Below are positions 1 through 9,978 of a stretch of 20,921 nucleotides of DNA, in pieces. Location of the stretch: NCBI GenBank assembly GCA_037178675.1, contig JAYMGJ010000711.1:1-20921 (forward strand). Direction: 5' to 3'. The stretch comes from Scleroderma bovista (taxonomy: Eukaryota > Basidiomycota > Agaricomycetes > Boletales > Sclerodermataceae). How positions within the stretch are numbered: position 1 is the first letter of the stretch; each line of letters starts with the position of its first letter. The position numbers and the translations under genes were made by a program. Under the pieces are notes generated by a model. It had not been told where the DNA came from. It was given only the letters and a program-made list of their open reading frames with translations, and searched no databases.

Positions 1-321
1 GTGTTATGACCAAAAATATATAGCATATTTCCTAAACATTTACTTTTGTGGAATAGAGTATCTTTTGATTCAATTTTTCACTGCAGAAAATTAAAAATGC
101 TTGCTGTGGGAGAATTTACATTGTTATTTCTTTATTTGTTTTGCAAGGGACAGGCAAAAGAAAAAGGTTAAATATTTTATAGTCCCAACATAACAAATGA
201 TCTCAAATCATGTCTTGACACAAAAATGATAAAAATAATGCTGTATGATATTTGGCTTTTTTGTTGAACAAAATTGTAAATAAAAGAGTATCTGTTCTAT
301 TTTTTTTTCCAATTTTTTGTC
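1..321. other. AT-rich stretch with no recognisable gene
   Basis: This part is strongly AT-rich, with short A and T runs, and has no long open frame or recognisable motif. I see no gene, RNA or repeat in it. Confidence 0.6.
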
Positions 322-579
322 TTGAAACATTGGGAAATCTTTGCAGTGAGAGAGGAAGTAACGGTCAGGTGGATAGCAGGACACAAGGATGTCAAGGGTA
401 ACAAAGTAGTGGACAGAAAAGTGAAGCTGGTGACGAAAGGAGAAGCAGAGTTGAGTCCAAGGGCAAACCTCCCTACCGCTGTGCGCCTAAGTGAGGGAAG
501 AGGTCAGAACAACCAACAACCAACACCAAATGACAGCAAAATGCGAGTGGTGGTCTTCCTTTGCGTTTCTGGTATTTAA
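322..579 (+). pseudogene. RNase H domain fragment of a retroelement
   Basis: A short frame of about 85 codons opens from a non-ATG codon. At about residues 13-45 it carries the C-terminal half of a type-1 RNase H domain: VTVRWIAGHKDVKGN followed by a VD and a basic, Lys-rich stretch. The WxxGHxxxxGNxxxD pattern is the usual end of RNase H domains in fungal retrotransposons, especially non-LTR elements. The catalytic N-terminal part (first Asp and Glu) and the reverse transcriptase are absent from the upstream 320 bases. The usual acidic 'NE.AD.EAK' is degenerate here (NKVVDRKVK). This is a truncated relic with no expected activity. The identity rests on the motif only. Confidence 0.55.
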
Positions 580-868
580 TCTCCTCAGGGGGATGTGCTG
601 CACACCTTCAGGCAGGATGCAGGAGGGAAGGGAAGGGCTTCTGATGGGGAATAGATGCGACTGGGGATGGTATTGACTCCTCTTCAGCCTACCACAGTGG
701 TTAGGAAGAGTCCTGGGATTGAAGAGCAATGATAGATTGATGACAGGGGTGTAACAGCAGTGATGGAGCAGAGGGGAAGCAAGGGGACAGTTCCTGCTTC
801 AAGAATGCGATGGACAGTGATGGGATGGAGTAGACAGAGATGCTAGACTGCGCTTGAGCATAGAGAAA
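580..868. other. purine-rich stretch without a supported gene
   Basis: G- and A-rich sequence with short scattered frames on both strands. None shows a recognisable domain. I see nothing here that supports a gene. Confidence 0.4.
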
Positions 869-1673
869 TGATCAGATACAAGATATATCTGATAAACAAC
901 AATAATGGGGCTTTAGGCCAGCACTGGGTGACCTACAAGTCCAAAGACAAAGAGGGAGCTTATAGACAGTGAGGGAGAGTGAATGTGGTTGCTTTATTGA
1001 GGGGGGAAGCAGACACTTCCTTGCAGCCTTTGGCTGCTGGTTTATATACAGGAGGGGCTGTGGCCCTGTAAGCACAAATGACTAAGTGCTTGGTAAGAGA
1101 TTGGTAAGAAATTTGTAAGCGATTGATAAGCAGTGTAATCAGGCTGAGTCATCAATGGGGAGTGCCTGAACAAGCTGCTGAGCCAAGAGAAAGAGCAAAA
1201 ACATAGGTAAAAAGGGGTGTATAACCAAGAATATGGAAAAATCATTGCATGGGGCCCAAAAGAGAGGGGGGGAAAGCAGGGGATGAGTAGATCGAAGCTA
1301 AATGAGCATATGCGATGACATAATGCATATGAATCATAGGGGCATGAGTCATGAATTGATAAGCAGCATGATAAGCATGATTTGAAGGATGATTGGTAAG
1401 TGATTGGTAAGGGGAGTAATGGGGATTAGTAATGCCAAGAGGGGATGAATAATGCGCAGCAGAGTGAGTCAGAGTGAGTCAGAGTGACTCTGTGTGACTC
1501 AGACAGAAGGGAAGCACAACCTGTGATTGATTGAACTTTAGATCTGGAGATGAGCTTCTGAAGCAGTGCCACTGATGGGAGTGGCTGGGGGATAATAAAA
1601 GAATTGATCCGACCAGAAGAGCAGTGTCAGGGGGCCTGGAATGTAGAGTCACAGCTGGTCACAGAGTGTCACA
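869..1673 (-). mobile_element. candidate LTR of a Gypsy-like retrotransposon, minus orientation
   Basis: Read on the minus strand, this block starts TGTGACACTCTGTGACC and ends GTATCTGATCA, so it has TG...CA ends. It contains a TATA-like TATATAAA (1041-1048) and, about 45 bases further on, an AATAAA (993-998). This is the promoter-then-polyA order expected inside an LTR. It also holds clustered short repeats: 'gattggtaag' near 1085-1130 and 1380-1420, and 'gtgagtcaga' near 1463-1500. No partner LTR, primer site or target duplication was found. The 5-base flanks differ, so the boundaries are inferred. It could also be unrelated regulatory DNA. Confidence 0.3.
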
Positions 1674-2376
1674 AATCCCTTGGATTGAGCTTCTGTAGAG
1701 CAAAAACGCGAAATTTAGTGCTCCCAAAGTGCAGTCTTCCCTTGAGCAGTAAGGGGAAGGTTCTGTACTCTATTAGGGCTCCTAAGAAGGGTTCTAGAGC
1801 ACTGTTTCATTCGTGTTTGTTGCGGGATAGCAGGGAAGTGAAACGTGAATAGCAGATTCAACGTGTCCAGGGAAGCGAGATGAATGATAGAGGGAGATGG
1901 ATGTGACAGGACTCTGGAATGAAAGGACCATATGCAGAGGACTCAGGAGACACAGAGACGACCAGGTATGAATTTTCAAGTCTAACGATAGACTTGAGAC
2001 AACCAAAGTATGTGCGCGACGCAGGACTGATGAGGAGAACGCACTGACCAAGAACGAGAAGGACTGAGGGAGAAGGCTGGGAAGATATGTACCAGACAGT
2101 ACACAGGAGCTCAGGGAGAGGCTGTCCCAAGAGCAGGACATAGTTGAGGTCTGCTGCAATAGCAGAGAAACGTTCCAGAGAAAATGCGGACTCCATAGTG
2201 AGTGATGAAGTGGGTGTCTGGATTGCGGGTGGAATATCTCCGTGGGAAATGAATGGATTTACATCGGAACTTGACAGGCAGATAGACCATGGTCTAGGCT
2301 CCATGATGGTATAGTCACATGATTGATAGCTTCAAAAATGGCGGAGCTATTCAAAATATCGGAATGCCGGCACTGG

Positions 2377-2401
2377 GCGCCTAAATTTGACATTTGGGCG
2401 C
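2377..2401. repeat. 10-bp hairpin in AT-rich context
   Basis: GCGCCTAAAT (2377-2386) can pair with ATTTGGGCGC (2392-2401), with one G-T pair, across a 5-base loop. No U-tract or gene end is adjacent. Its role is unknown; it may be the end of a small repeat. Confidence 0.4.
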
Positions 2402-2436
2402 TAAAAATGATTCTTCTTTTTCTCCTTCGTTTCTCC

Positions 2437-2602
2437 TTCATTTCTTCTGCTTCTTTGGTTGTTCTGGTATGGGAGTTGGACTGCAGTAGGTTGCATTTCT
2501 CTCTCATACTGAAATGATCATCAATCCTCAGATTCTTCTGCTTCTTGGTGGTTCTTGTGCGAGGGATGACTGCCAGATGATGGCATTCATCTCTTGCTCC
2601 AG
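2437..2602 (+). repeat. diverged tandem duplication, about 90-bp unit
   Basis: Two adjacent blocks share a TTCTTCTGCTTCT core, a following 'ggt.gttct.gt', then 'gactgc' and 'gcattcatctct'-like segments, spaced about 90 bases apart. The copies have clearly diverged and show no coding signal. Confidence 0.4.
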
Positions 2603-3663
2603 GATAGTCATTGTTGTGCAATAGATGGCTACAACGAGCTTGTATTCATTCTTTGCATAAGGATAGTCTTGACTTTGCATGATATGGATGGCAAGGGCTG
2701 TCTGTATCCCTCAAGTCAGGACAATCTTTCAACAGATCTTGGGTGTGCGTTCTTCGCATTAGTTTCATCGGCTAACTTTCTCCATGTCCACAGTACCAAA
2801 CATGTTTGGTGCGTGACACCACATTATGGAACCCACTACCATGCAGCATACCCGCCCTCAAACATGCCCACAATGCCAAATTGTCAAAGCTCTGGAAGGA
2901 TGAGTGGTCCAAGTCACCCTGCTTTCTCCACCTCTTCTTGATCAACCCCCTCCAGACGCACACCTAGACGTACAGGTCCTAGCCATGCCCCGCAGCAAGC
3001 CTATGCCCCCCAATGGGAGCTCGCATCACAAGCCACACCGTTCACCAACACTCACATCCCCTACCCCCACCACACTGGGATCCTTATTTACCCTTTCCTT
3101 TCTCTGTTTTCTTTTCCTTCTTTCTTTTTGTCTGTTTTTCTGTTCCTGTCTCCCCCTCTCCTCTGAGCTCCCCCCTGCGCCCTACCCTCCTGAAGGATAG
3201 CACTCAAACAACACTGCTGCTGGCACACAAATTCTGCCCCACCCCATCAGTCCCTGTCTCCTCTGCCAGTTATATGTCAACCTTAAAGCAGAACTGTGAG
3301 ACCATAGAGACCCCAGGGACAGAGTTCCCAGAAATCCATTCCTTCAGCTCAAATTGTGATGCGTGGTAATAATTGTTATTGTTGTGATCGCTACCTATTT
3401 ATCATGATTTTTGTTATACCCCAGAAATCATTGCCATGGTACTGAATGAAATAGTCACTGGTACTGAATTTGGTTCCACTTTCAGCCATTCTTCAATGAT
3501 CACCATTGTGCTGGTGCAACTGTGCAACTCTCTATGAATCTAGTACTATCACTTGACACTATGTGCAACACACACACTTATTTACCACCCAATTTGACAG
3601 GCAATGCGAAGGTGAGGATGTCCCTAGGGATTCACCATTGTCAAATCCTCAAATTCCTCATAG

Positions 3664-4430
3664 CACCTGGAGAAAGCACTCCATGCTCGTCTCTACTCAG
3701 TCAGCCAACTGCTGCTGTGCCCTGTTTCTGTCACTACTTGGTACATTGCTTCAGATCACCAGTGTGAGGGAAAGTGCTACCCATTTGTAGAGAGCATGAT
3801 GGATGGTGCCACTATGCAGCCATACATACACGACTGCCTAAGGGATTGTTGTGCTGGACATGCTTTCCATGTATTCTTCAAGAGGCACTGTTTTCTTCTG
3901 CATAACTCTTGCCTCAATGTCTGTGGTGATGTTAGTATTTAGTGTTTGTGCACTCTTGTTGTACTTATGGACACCTTTTTTAGTGATTACTTCAGCTCCT
4001 TCCTTTCATTGATCATCACATGATTAGTGGCTTATGTTTTCCTTTGTTTCTCTTTGTTTGCTTTGTTTGTATAGTTGAAATTTTCGTGCCCAGAGTCTTT
4101 TCTCTTCAGTCTCTGACACTGGGCACTAGGTCTGTATCCCCTAGCTATCCTCTCAATTCAGTCTCTGACACTGGGCACTAGAGTGCTCATTTGTGGTTTA
4201 TCTTAACAGGTGATATACTTGTCATGTGGGCCGGTAAGCACAATATCAATGCTGTTGTCAACACGTACAACCATGACGCCATTGTTGCCAACTTTGTGGC
4301 AGAAAGGTATTTATCCCTCTGTTTATTGATATTACTGTTGATAAATCACTGTAGATTTGCTGCTATGCTTCAGTGCAAGGTTCGTGGGAGGCTACCACAC
4401 GAAATGATAATATATAAAAGGTGTAAATAG
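3664..4430 (+). pseudogene. unidentified multi-exon gene remnant, split by a solo LTR
   Basis: I do not recognise this protein. One frame is open from a possible acceptor (ATAG at 3660-3663) through 3929. It resumes in the same frame after the solo LTR and one target-duplication copy are removed (from 4214), and runs to 4306. A 48-bp intron follows (4307-4354, GTATTT...CTGTAG), then a last exon ends at TAG 4428-4430. Residue runs such as GDILVMWAGKHNINAVVNTY and RGRLPHEMIIYKR look like genuine coding sequence. The upstream exon is Cys- and His-rich. No start codon or 5' exons are visible, so the gene is at best partial. The LTR lies within the codon for the Asp of GDILV. A further open stretch at 4510-4628 follows a good acceptor (TTCTCAG), but I could not join it in frame. 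Confidence 0.4.
3930..4208 (+). mobile_element. solo LTR, copia B family, long variant, old copy
   Basis: This is a 279-bp copy of the element B LTR with TG...CA ends (TGTTAGTATTTAG to TCTTAACA). It is flanked by a perfect 5-bp target duplication, GGTGA, at 3925-3929 and 4209-4213. It has diverged visibly from the B LTRs in the first 150 bases. It carries the internal duplication of the CAGTCTCTGACACTGGGCAC segment seen in the long variant. It is a solo LTR left by LTR-LTR recombination, inserted in a coding exon. Confidence 0.88.
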
Positions 4431-4628
4431 ATACCCATAGATACTGAGAAATACTTACTGCACTATCAGACTGTTTTGTGGCTCAATTTGACATCAATTC
4501 ACTTCTCAGTTCATTCAGGCAGTGGGTTTCCTACCAACCATAGTATTCGCAGAAGATGAAAAAGTGCATATTTCCAGTTGCAGTGACCTTGTAAATGAGG
4601 TGATTCTGATCAGGGGGAACTACAATAG

Positions 4629-4853
4629 TGTTGATATTGAGTGTTTGTGCACTTTTGTGGTGTTTTGTGGCGCATTTCCAGTGATTACTTGAGCTGTTTC
4701 CTTTCCAGGTTGATCAGGTAATTTGTGGCTTTTGTGTTACACTGTTTTGCCATGTTTGCTTTGTTTGTATACTTAAAATTTTCGTGCCCAGAGTCTCTTC
4801 TCTTCAGTCTCTGACACTGGGCACAAGAGTGCTCTTTGTGGTTTATCTTAACA
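4629..4853 (+). mobile_element. solo LTR, copia B family, short variant
   Basis: This is a 225-bp copy from TGTTGATATTGAG to TTATCTTAACA. It closely matches the B LTRs in reverse complement and has a single CAGTCTCTGACACTGGGCAC segment. The flanks AATAG (4624-4628) and GATAG (4854-4858) match at four of five bases, consistent with an aged target duplication. No internal retrotransposon sequence is attached. Confidence 0.85.
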
Positions 4854-4917
4854 GATAGAACTACATTCTGTTGAAGCAATACCTATGTACATAGAGGAAC
4901 TGCTACTCCAACTCACC

Positions 4918-5155
4918 TGTTGGTGGAGTGCACAACCTGAGATGGTAGCGGTAGCTGGTCAAGAGCTGTTATATTATATAAGCAATGTCCGCTGTTTATA
5001 TACAACAAATAGTGTGATGCGTGACTGTGACGCGTGACGTGTGACATGTAACATCTAATCTAAAGAGGACTATTACTAAGTCTACACTAATATGGGTCGC
5101 AGTCTTGTGCGCACTTCGTCGACGGTTTACGCCGGGTGCATGTGCAACTTCAACA
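4918..5155 (-). mobile_element. 3' LTR of copia element A
   Basis: Downstream of the element A coding region on the minus strand, a purine tract (AGCGAGGGGGAG, plus 5156-5167) is followed directly by TGTTGAAGTTGCACATG. This is the normal polypurine-tract and LTR junction. The proposed far end is ...CCACCAACA at 4918, giving TGTTG...CAACA ends and 238 bp. A TATATAAAC promoter-like box lies inside (plus about 4994-5003). The right boundary is well supported. The left boundary is inferred from the terminal repeat only, because no second copy of this LTR was found. Confidence 0.6.
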
Positions 5156-5167
5156 CTCCCCCTCGCT
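5156..5167 (-). other. polypurine tract of element A
   Basis: On the minus strand the sequence AGCGAGGGGGAG abuts the LTR start TGTTGAAG. A polypurine tract of this kind primes plus-strand DNA synthesis in LTR retrotransposons. Confidence 0.65.
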
Positions 5168-5201
5168 GTGCTGCACGTAGAGCACTTCAGCGAATAAGGC
5201 G

Positions 5202-6714
5202 CTAGATGCTGCCAGAGGGAAACTGTAAGCCTAGTTGAGCTCTGAACTTCGCGAATTTCTCGCGGGGTAAGTTCTTGGTGAGCAGATCAGCGGGATTCTC
5301 AGCACCATCAATGAAGAACAGTTCCACGTTACCTTTCGCGACTGACTTGCGGATTCCGTGGTAGCGGATGTCGATGTGCTTGGAGCGAGGCTCCGTTACA
5401 GGGTTGGATGCCATGAATATGGACCCCTGATTATCACCGCAAATTGGGATAGCTTTCAGCTTATAGCCGAGCTCACTGAGTAAACTCCGAATCCAGGTGA
5501 CTTGGCGAGCGCAATCGCTCAAAGCCATGTATTCAGCCTCAGTGGACGAGTACACAATAGTCTTCTGCGCACGAGAAGTCCAACTGATCAAGCCATCTGC
5601 AAGTTTCAGATAGAAACCTGTCTGCGAGAGGCGAGAGATAGGGTCTGATCCCCAATCTGAGTCCATGCATGCAATCAGGCCAGCACCGGATCCACCATTG
5701 TACACTAGGGAGTAATTAGGTGTACCAATTAAGTAGCGACAAATATAAAGCGCTTTGGACAGGTGGTCCTGGGATGGATTCGCAGCATGGCGTGAGAGAT
5801 GGGTGACTGCAAAGGCAATGTCGGGCCTAGTGCCTAACATAAGGTACAGAAGGGACCGAATAACCGTCTGGAAACGGGAGCGGAGTTCCGCATCAACAGG
5901 CTCTGTATTTTTGGCGGCATAGTAGCCAGCCGGCAGTGGGGTGCTTGCGGACTTTGCATTGAGCATGCCACAGCGTTCAATGACCTTTTGGAGGTACGCG
6001 CATTGGTCCAAGTGGATAGCACGACCCTTGCGAGTGATTCGCATTCGGAGGAACTCCTTAGGTTCTCCAAGGTCTCTGCACTCCCATTTGTGCATGAACT
6101 GTGCTTTGATGGCATCAACAACAGCCTTGTTAGGGCCGCAGAATAAAGCGTTGTCAACGTAGATAATACCGATGACGATGTTGGTGCCTTTCTTCTTGTA
6201 GAAGAAGATGCCTGCTTCAGACTTAAGGTGCTCAAACCCGAGCTCTTTGAGAGACTCATCGAGTGTGCGCCACCAAGCTAGGCCAGCCTGTTTGAGGCCA
6301 TAGAGGGCACACCAAAGGCGGAGCACTTTGTGCTCTTGCCCGGGAACTGCGAACCCTTCGGGTTGTTCCATATAGATCTCTTCGTTGAGCTTGCCATACA
6401 AGTAGGCGCTCCGAACGTCGAGTCCAGTGATATACCAGTTTTCAAGTGCGGTGAGTGCAAGCATGAGGCGCACTGTTTCAAAGCGCACGACTGGTGAGAA
6501 GACCTGGTCGAAATCTAATCCCTCAACCTGGGAGAAGCCTTTTGCTACTAAGCGGGTTTTCTTGCGGCCATCCGACTTCACGTCGAAGACCCATCGATTC
6601 TTTATGACCTTCCGGTCTCGGGGATGGTCAACTAGCTCAAAGACCTTGCGCTTTCGCAGCACGTCGAGCTCTTCTTGGCAAGCAAGTCGCCAGAGTTTCT
6701 GCTCAGCTTGGGGT
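5202..6714 (-). pseudogene. element A reverse transcriptase and RNase H (copia type)
   Basis: This is the C-terminal half of a Ty1/copia polyprotein. It copies element RNA into DNA and degrades the RNA strand inside virus-like particles. The frame is open from the B insertion junction to TAG 5202-5204. Visible motifs in order: KNRWVFDVKSDG and RLVAKGFSQ (RT fingers), LDVRSAYLYGKL (first catalytic Asp), CALYGLKQAG, IIYVDNALF, SLLYLMLGTRPDIAF, then RNase H motifs MDSDWGSD, SSTEAEYMAL, GDNQGSIFMAS and the terminal SKHIDIRYH. The usual YVDD box reads YVDN (Asn codon 6150-6152). This single G-to-A change in a CpG should remove RT activity. The N-terminal part of the same frame lies at 10228 and above, separated by element B. 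Confidence 0.9.
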
Positions 6715-6719
6715 AAGCG
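6715..6719. repeat. target-site duplication AAGCG, left copy of element B
   Basis: AAGCG at 6715-6719 abuts TGTTCAAA and is repeated at 10223-10227 directly after CAATATCAACA. A 5-bp duplication is standard for copia integrases and fixes both ends of element B exactly. Confidence 0.95.
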
Positions 6720-6946
6720 TGTTCAAATAAACCACAAAGGAGGACACTTGTGCCCAGTGTCAGAGACTGAAGAGAAAGGACTCTGGGCACGAAAATTTCA
6801 ACTACACAAACAAAGCAAACAAGGAAAAACAGTGTAACACAAAAGCCACAAATCACCTGATCAACCTGGAAAGGAAACAGCTGAAGTAATCACAGGAAAT
6901 GCGCAACAACAACACAACAAGAGTGCACAAACACTCAATATCAACA
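6720..6946 (-). repeat. 3' LTR of element B (short variant, 227 bp)
   Basis: On the minus strand it runs from TGTTGATATTGAG to TTATTTGAACA. By eye it matches the 5' LTR at 9996-10222 base for base. The element polypurine tract abuts it. Confidence 0.95.
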
Positions 6947-6957
6947 CTCCCCCCTGA
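6947..6957 (-). other. polypurine tract of element B
   Basis: On the minus strand CAGGGGGGAG directly precedes the 3' LTR (TGTTGATATT). This is the expected plus-strand primer of an LTR element. Confidence 0.8.
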
Positions 6958-6977
6958 TTGTGCATCTCTGCAAATCA

Positions 6978-7988
6978 TCAACTCCCCCCAGATCCACCAA
7001 GTCCCAGCATATGACAGAACTCCCTCACCTTGGGTGTAGTCAACGGTTTGGTGAGCAAATCAGCAGCCTGTTGAGTGGTAGGGACGAATGAAGGTGTGAT
7101 AGCCTGTTCCTGGACTGCATCTCGAAGCCAGTAGTAGCAAAGGTCCAGCTGCTTCATCCTGCCATGGTGTTCTGGGTTCTTAGCCACAGAAATCGCAGAT
7201 TGGTTGTCAATGAGCAGAGAGGAGGCGCCAGGAAGGGGAATACCAAGCTCATGCATCAGATTGCGCATCCATTTGATCTCCTTGCCTGCCTGGACAGCTG
7301 CCATATACTCAGCTTCAGTAGTAGAGAGAGCAACGACGTTTTGCAGCTTAGAAGACCAGGAAACCGCACCAGTACCCATCTTGACCACATATCCACCAGT
7401 AGAGCGGCCAGTATCCTTGCATCCACCATGGTCTGCATCAGAGAAGGTGATAAAGGTCTCAGGTTGCGAGGGATCAGGAGAATAGGTGATAGAGTAGTCA
7501 AGGGTACCCTTAATATAGCGCAGGAGGTGTTTGACAGCGAGCCAGTGGGTCCAGCCAGGATTGGAGTTGAATCTAGCCAATACTCCGACAGTGTAGGCGA
7601 TATCTGGACGAGTTGTGGTAGCAAGGTACATCAGAGCACCAACAGCACAGAGATAAGGAGTCTGACGCATAGTTTCGGCTTCCTGAGCGTTCTGGGGGCT
7701 CTGAGTGCGAGAGAGGCGAAGGCCAGGTTCCATGGGAGTGGAGATGGGCTTACAGTCAGCCATACCAAACCTGTCCAGGACATCGAGGCAATACTGCCTT
7801 TGGGAGAGTGAGATAGAGCGCTTGGAACGATCCCTGTCGATTTTGATGCCTAGCAGCTGAGTAGTAGGCCCCAGATCGCGGATTTTGAAGTGCTGGGTGA
7901 GCTGGGCGATGAAAGACTGGATGGCATGTTCAGATTTCGAGGCTAGAGTCATATCATCAACGAAAACAGGGAGAATAATGGTGATCAC
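6978..7988 (-). pseudogene. element B RT palm end and RNase H
   Basis: The homologous part starts abruptly at VITIILPVFVDDMTLAS, which holds the catalytic (Y/F)VDD box (7953-7964), and continues to a stop at 6978. Later motifs are LGIKIDRDRSKRSISLSQ, LDRFGMADCKPISTPME, GALMYLATTTRPDIAY, FSDADHGGCKD, ALSTTEAEYMAA, LLIDNQSAI and QAADLLTKPL, so the RNase H domain is complete. The RT fingers and the first catalytic Asp are absent, lost at a deletion junction around 7985. There the upstream integrase-linker frame (ending EDSDHHYSPCFR) gives way to a different frame. No start codon belongs to this piece. RT activity is not expected, although RNase H could still fold. Confidence 0.88.
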
Positions 7989-8998
7989 TGTCCTCCATCT
8001 CATCTGGTTCATCGAGCTGCGCAGGGGAGAGCTTCCACCACTCTCTAGGCTTCTGTCTGTTGCGCATAGGTAGTCTGGCACCGATTCCGACGGGACTAGA
8101 TGGTCTGGGACGTGGTTGTGGGGATGGAGTGCGCACAGGAGGCGCAGGAGCTTCATCTGGAACAGCAGGGGGTTCTGGATTAGCAGGTAAAGGTATAGGC
8201 TCCCCCCCATGATCCAGTACCTCATTGCATTCGCTCTCAGAGTCCAGAGTCGCACCAGGGTTGTAGTAGTCAACAGGGGGCGAAGGTGGGACAACAGCAG
8301 GAGCAGTAGGGGGAGGCTGGGAGGGTAAGGGCGATCTTTTGGACATAGGGAAGTACCTTTCGTCGAAATCAGCCCTTTCAGAGATTAGAGTACGCTTGGA
8401 GGTAGGATTATAGAACTTCCAGCCTTTGTAACCCTCAGGATAGCTTAGAAAGACGCATTTCTCCATGTGGGACTCCAGAGGGCGCCTCTTGTCCTTCTGC
8501 ACATGCACATAGGCAGTACAACCCCAAACTCGAAGGTGGGAGACATCAGGCTTGCACCCATGCCACAGTTCATAGGGAGTAGCATCCTTGATGGCCTCAG
8601 TAGGACACCTATTCCAGACATGGACTAAAGAGGCAAGACAGTCGCCCCAGAAACCTTTGGCAAGGCCAGACTCGTCCAACATCGCAGTAATCCGCTCGGA
8701 TAGAACCCTATTAGCACGCTCTGCAACTCCATTCTGCTGGGGTCGATTCCTGACAGTATGCTGGCGAAGAATGCCACATTGGGTCGTGAAATCGATGAAG
8801 GCATTGCTCATATACTCCCCTCCCTTGTCATCGCGCAGGATCTTGATCTTTCGCTCGCTCTGGTTCTCAGCAAAGGCCTTGAACGTCTTGAAGGCCTCAA
8901 AAGCTTGGGACTTGGCCTTCAGAGGCATAACAGAGCGAAATCTCGAATAATCGTCGATGAAAGTGATCAAGTACCGATACCCAGACATGGAGAGGTGG
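7957..8998 (-). pseudogene. element B integrase core and Pro-rich linker
   Basis: This is the DDE integrase that inserts element DNA. The frame opens at SMSGYRYLITFIDDYSRF (first Asp region), then ILRDDKGGEYMS (second Asp), then RPQQNGVAERANRVLSER (catalytic Glu), WNRCPTEAIKDATPYELWHG, HLRVWGCTAYVHV and DERYFP. A long Pro- and Ser-rich linker follows to about 7990. The pre-integrase zinc-binding segment (HHCC) and the whole protease that should precede it are missing. The gag stop at 9000-9002 lies about 10 bases from this frame and in another phase. The downstream end overlaps the RT piece in a different frame. All catalytic integrase residues appear present, but no complete polyprotein can be made from this copy. 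Confidence 0.88.
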
Positions 8999-8999
8999 C

Positions 9000-9824
9000 C
9001 TACGACGCTTGATTTGCGGCGTTACCACCCTTCTTAGTGCGCTTAGACTTCTGGGAAAGGTAGTTGGACTTAGCCTTGACCAGGTTCTGGCACTTATGGA
9101 CACAGTGGTTCGAGTACTCGCAGAAAGAGCACGAAACAGAGGGGGGACACTTGCAAGTGCTGCCAGACGCGAATAGGACAGCCTCGGATGCAGTAGTCGA
9201 CTCAGGACGTCGCATGCGCTGTAGTTCCTCCGCTAGGAAGGCCGCCTTGAGCCTGTCCTGCTCCAAGGACTGGAAGAGGAGCAAAGAAGATGCAAAGTGA
9301 GAGTATTCATCGCCTAAGGAGCGCACCATAGCCATGCAAATGAGCTCATTATCCAGGTCCTTCATGGTATAAGGGCTGGAGGCGTCCTTGGGGCGAAGCT
9401 GCTGGATCTTGGACATAGAGTCCTCAATCCTGGCGATGAGGGAGGTCAGGGACTCATCCTGCTTCTTCCTAATCGAAAAGAAGTCGTCCCAGGCATTGAA
9501 GCGGGCCCCAGGACGTTGTTGGAGGTGGAGGGACTCGAGGGTGGACCAGATCTGCGCAGGGTTGTCTTGGACAGCATCTATATGGGTCCTTTGTTCAGCA
9601 GGAAGCGATAGGTAGAGTTGTCCAGCAGCCTTGTCCGCTCTAAGGTCCCACTTAGCCTGGAGGTCAGACTGGGAGTCATCAGGGCGCTTCTCAGCACCAC
9701 TAACAATAGTCCAGAGGCCTTTGGTACGCAGGAAGGCCTTCATTTCCCCCTTCCAGGTCGAGTAGTTGGAGGAGGAGAGTTTTGGGAAGGAGGGAGTCGA
9801 GGAACTGGTAGAATCGTCGGCCAT
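9000..9824 (-). CDS. element B Gag (copia type, with zinc knuckle)
   Basis: This 274-residue capsid-like protein starts MADDSTSSSTPSFPKLSSSN, followed by YSTWKGEMKAFLRTKGLW. That is the typical N-terminus of copia Gag (UBN2/DUF4219-like), with WDDFFSIRKKQDESLTSLIARI in the middle. At about residues 232-245 it has a CX2CX4HX4C zinc knuckle (CSFCEYSNHCVHKC) for RNA binding. A Lys-rich tail ends at TAG 9000-9002. In a complete element the frame would run on into protease. Here the stop follows the zinc knuckle closely, next to the deletion junction, so it may be a product of that deletion. The ATG at 9824 is the first Met after the 5' LTR and primer site. It is probably intact as a Gag protein. 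Confidence 0.9.
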   Translation of the reverse strand: MADDSTSSSTPSFPKLSSSNYSTWKGEMKAFLRTKGLWTIVSGAEKRPDDSQSDLQAKWDLRADKAAGQLYLSLPAEQRTHIDAVQDNPAQIWSTLESLHLQQRPGARFNAWDDFFSIRKKQDESLTSLIARIEDSMSKIQQLRPKDASSPYTMKDLDNELICMAMVRSLGDEYSHFASSLLLFQSLEQDRLKAAFLAEELQRMRRPESTTASEAVLFASGSTCKCPPSVSCSFCEYSNHCVHKCQNLVKAKSNYLSQKSKRTKKGGNAANQAS

Positions 9825-9978
9825 GAGGACAGGAATGCGCTGAGTATGCTATGGGAGGAGAGGAGAGCGAGTTCTGAGGCTGGAACAGAGAGAAGGAGTG
9901 TGGAAATCGATGTAGCAGGAGTAAAAAGTCACGCAGGAGCAGGAAGGTGGTCTAAGAGATAGTCCTAAAGTTCCTGGA

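Larger units (their letters stand above)
1674..3663. other. about 2 kb without a supported gene
   Basis: Open frames occur on both strands (the longest is 148 codons on the minus strand, 1858-2304), but none has a recognisable domain. The stretch contains a small hairpin near 2377-2401, a diverged tandem duplication near 2437-2600, and a pyrimidine-rich stretch from about 3060 to 3190 made of CT and TTTC runs. It may be degraded transposon DNA. I cannot assign it. Confidence 0.4.

Noticed and set aside
1858..2304. 148-codon minus-strand frame
   Set aside because: No recognisable domain, low-complexity composition and no intron or promoter context. It may be chance.
2377..2401. Hairpin as a terminator or riboswitch
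   Set aside because: No T-tract, no adjacent gene end and no aptamer-like elements. It is only a short AT/GC stem.
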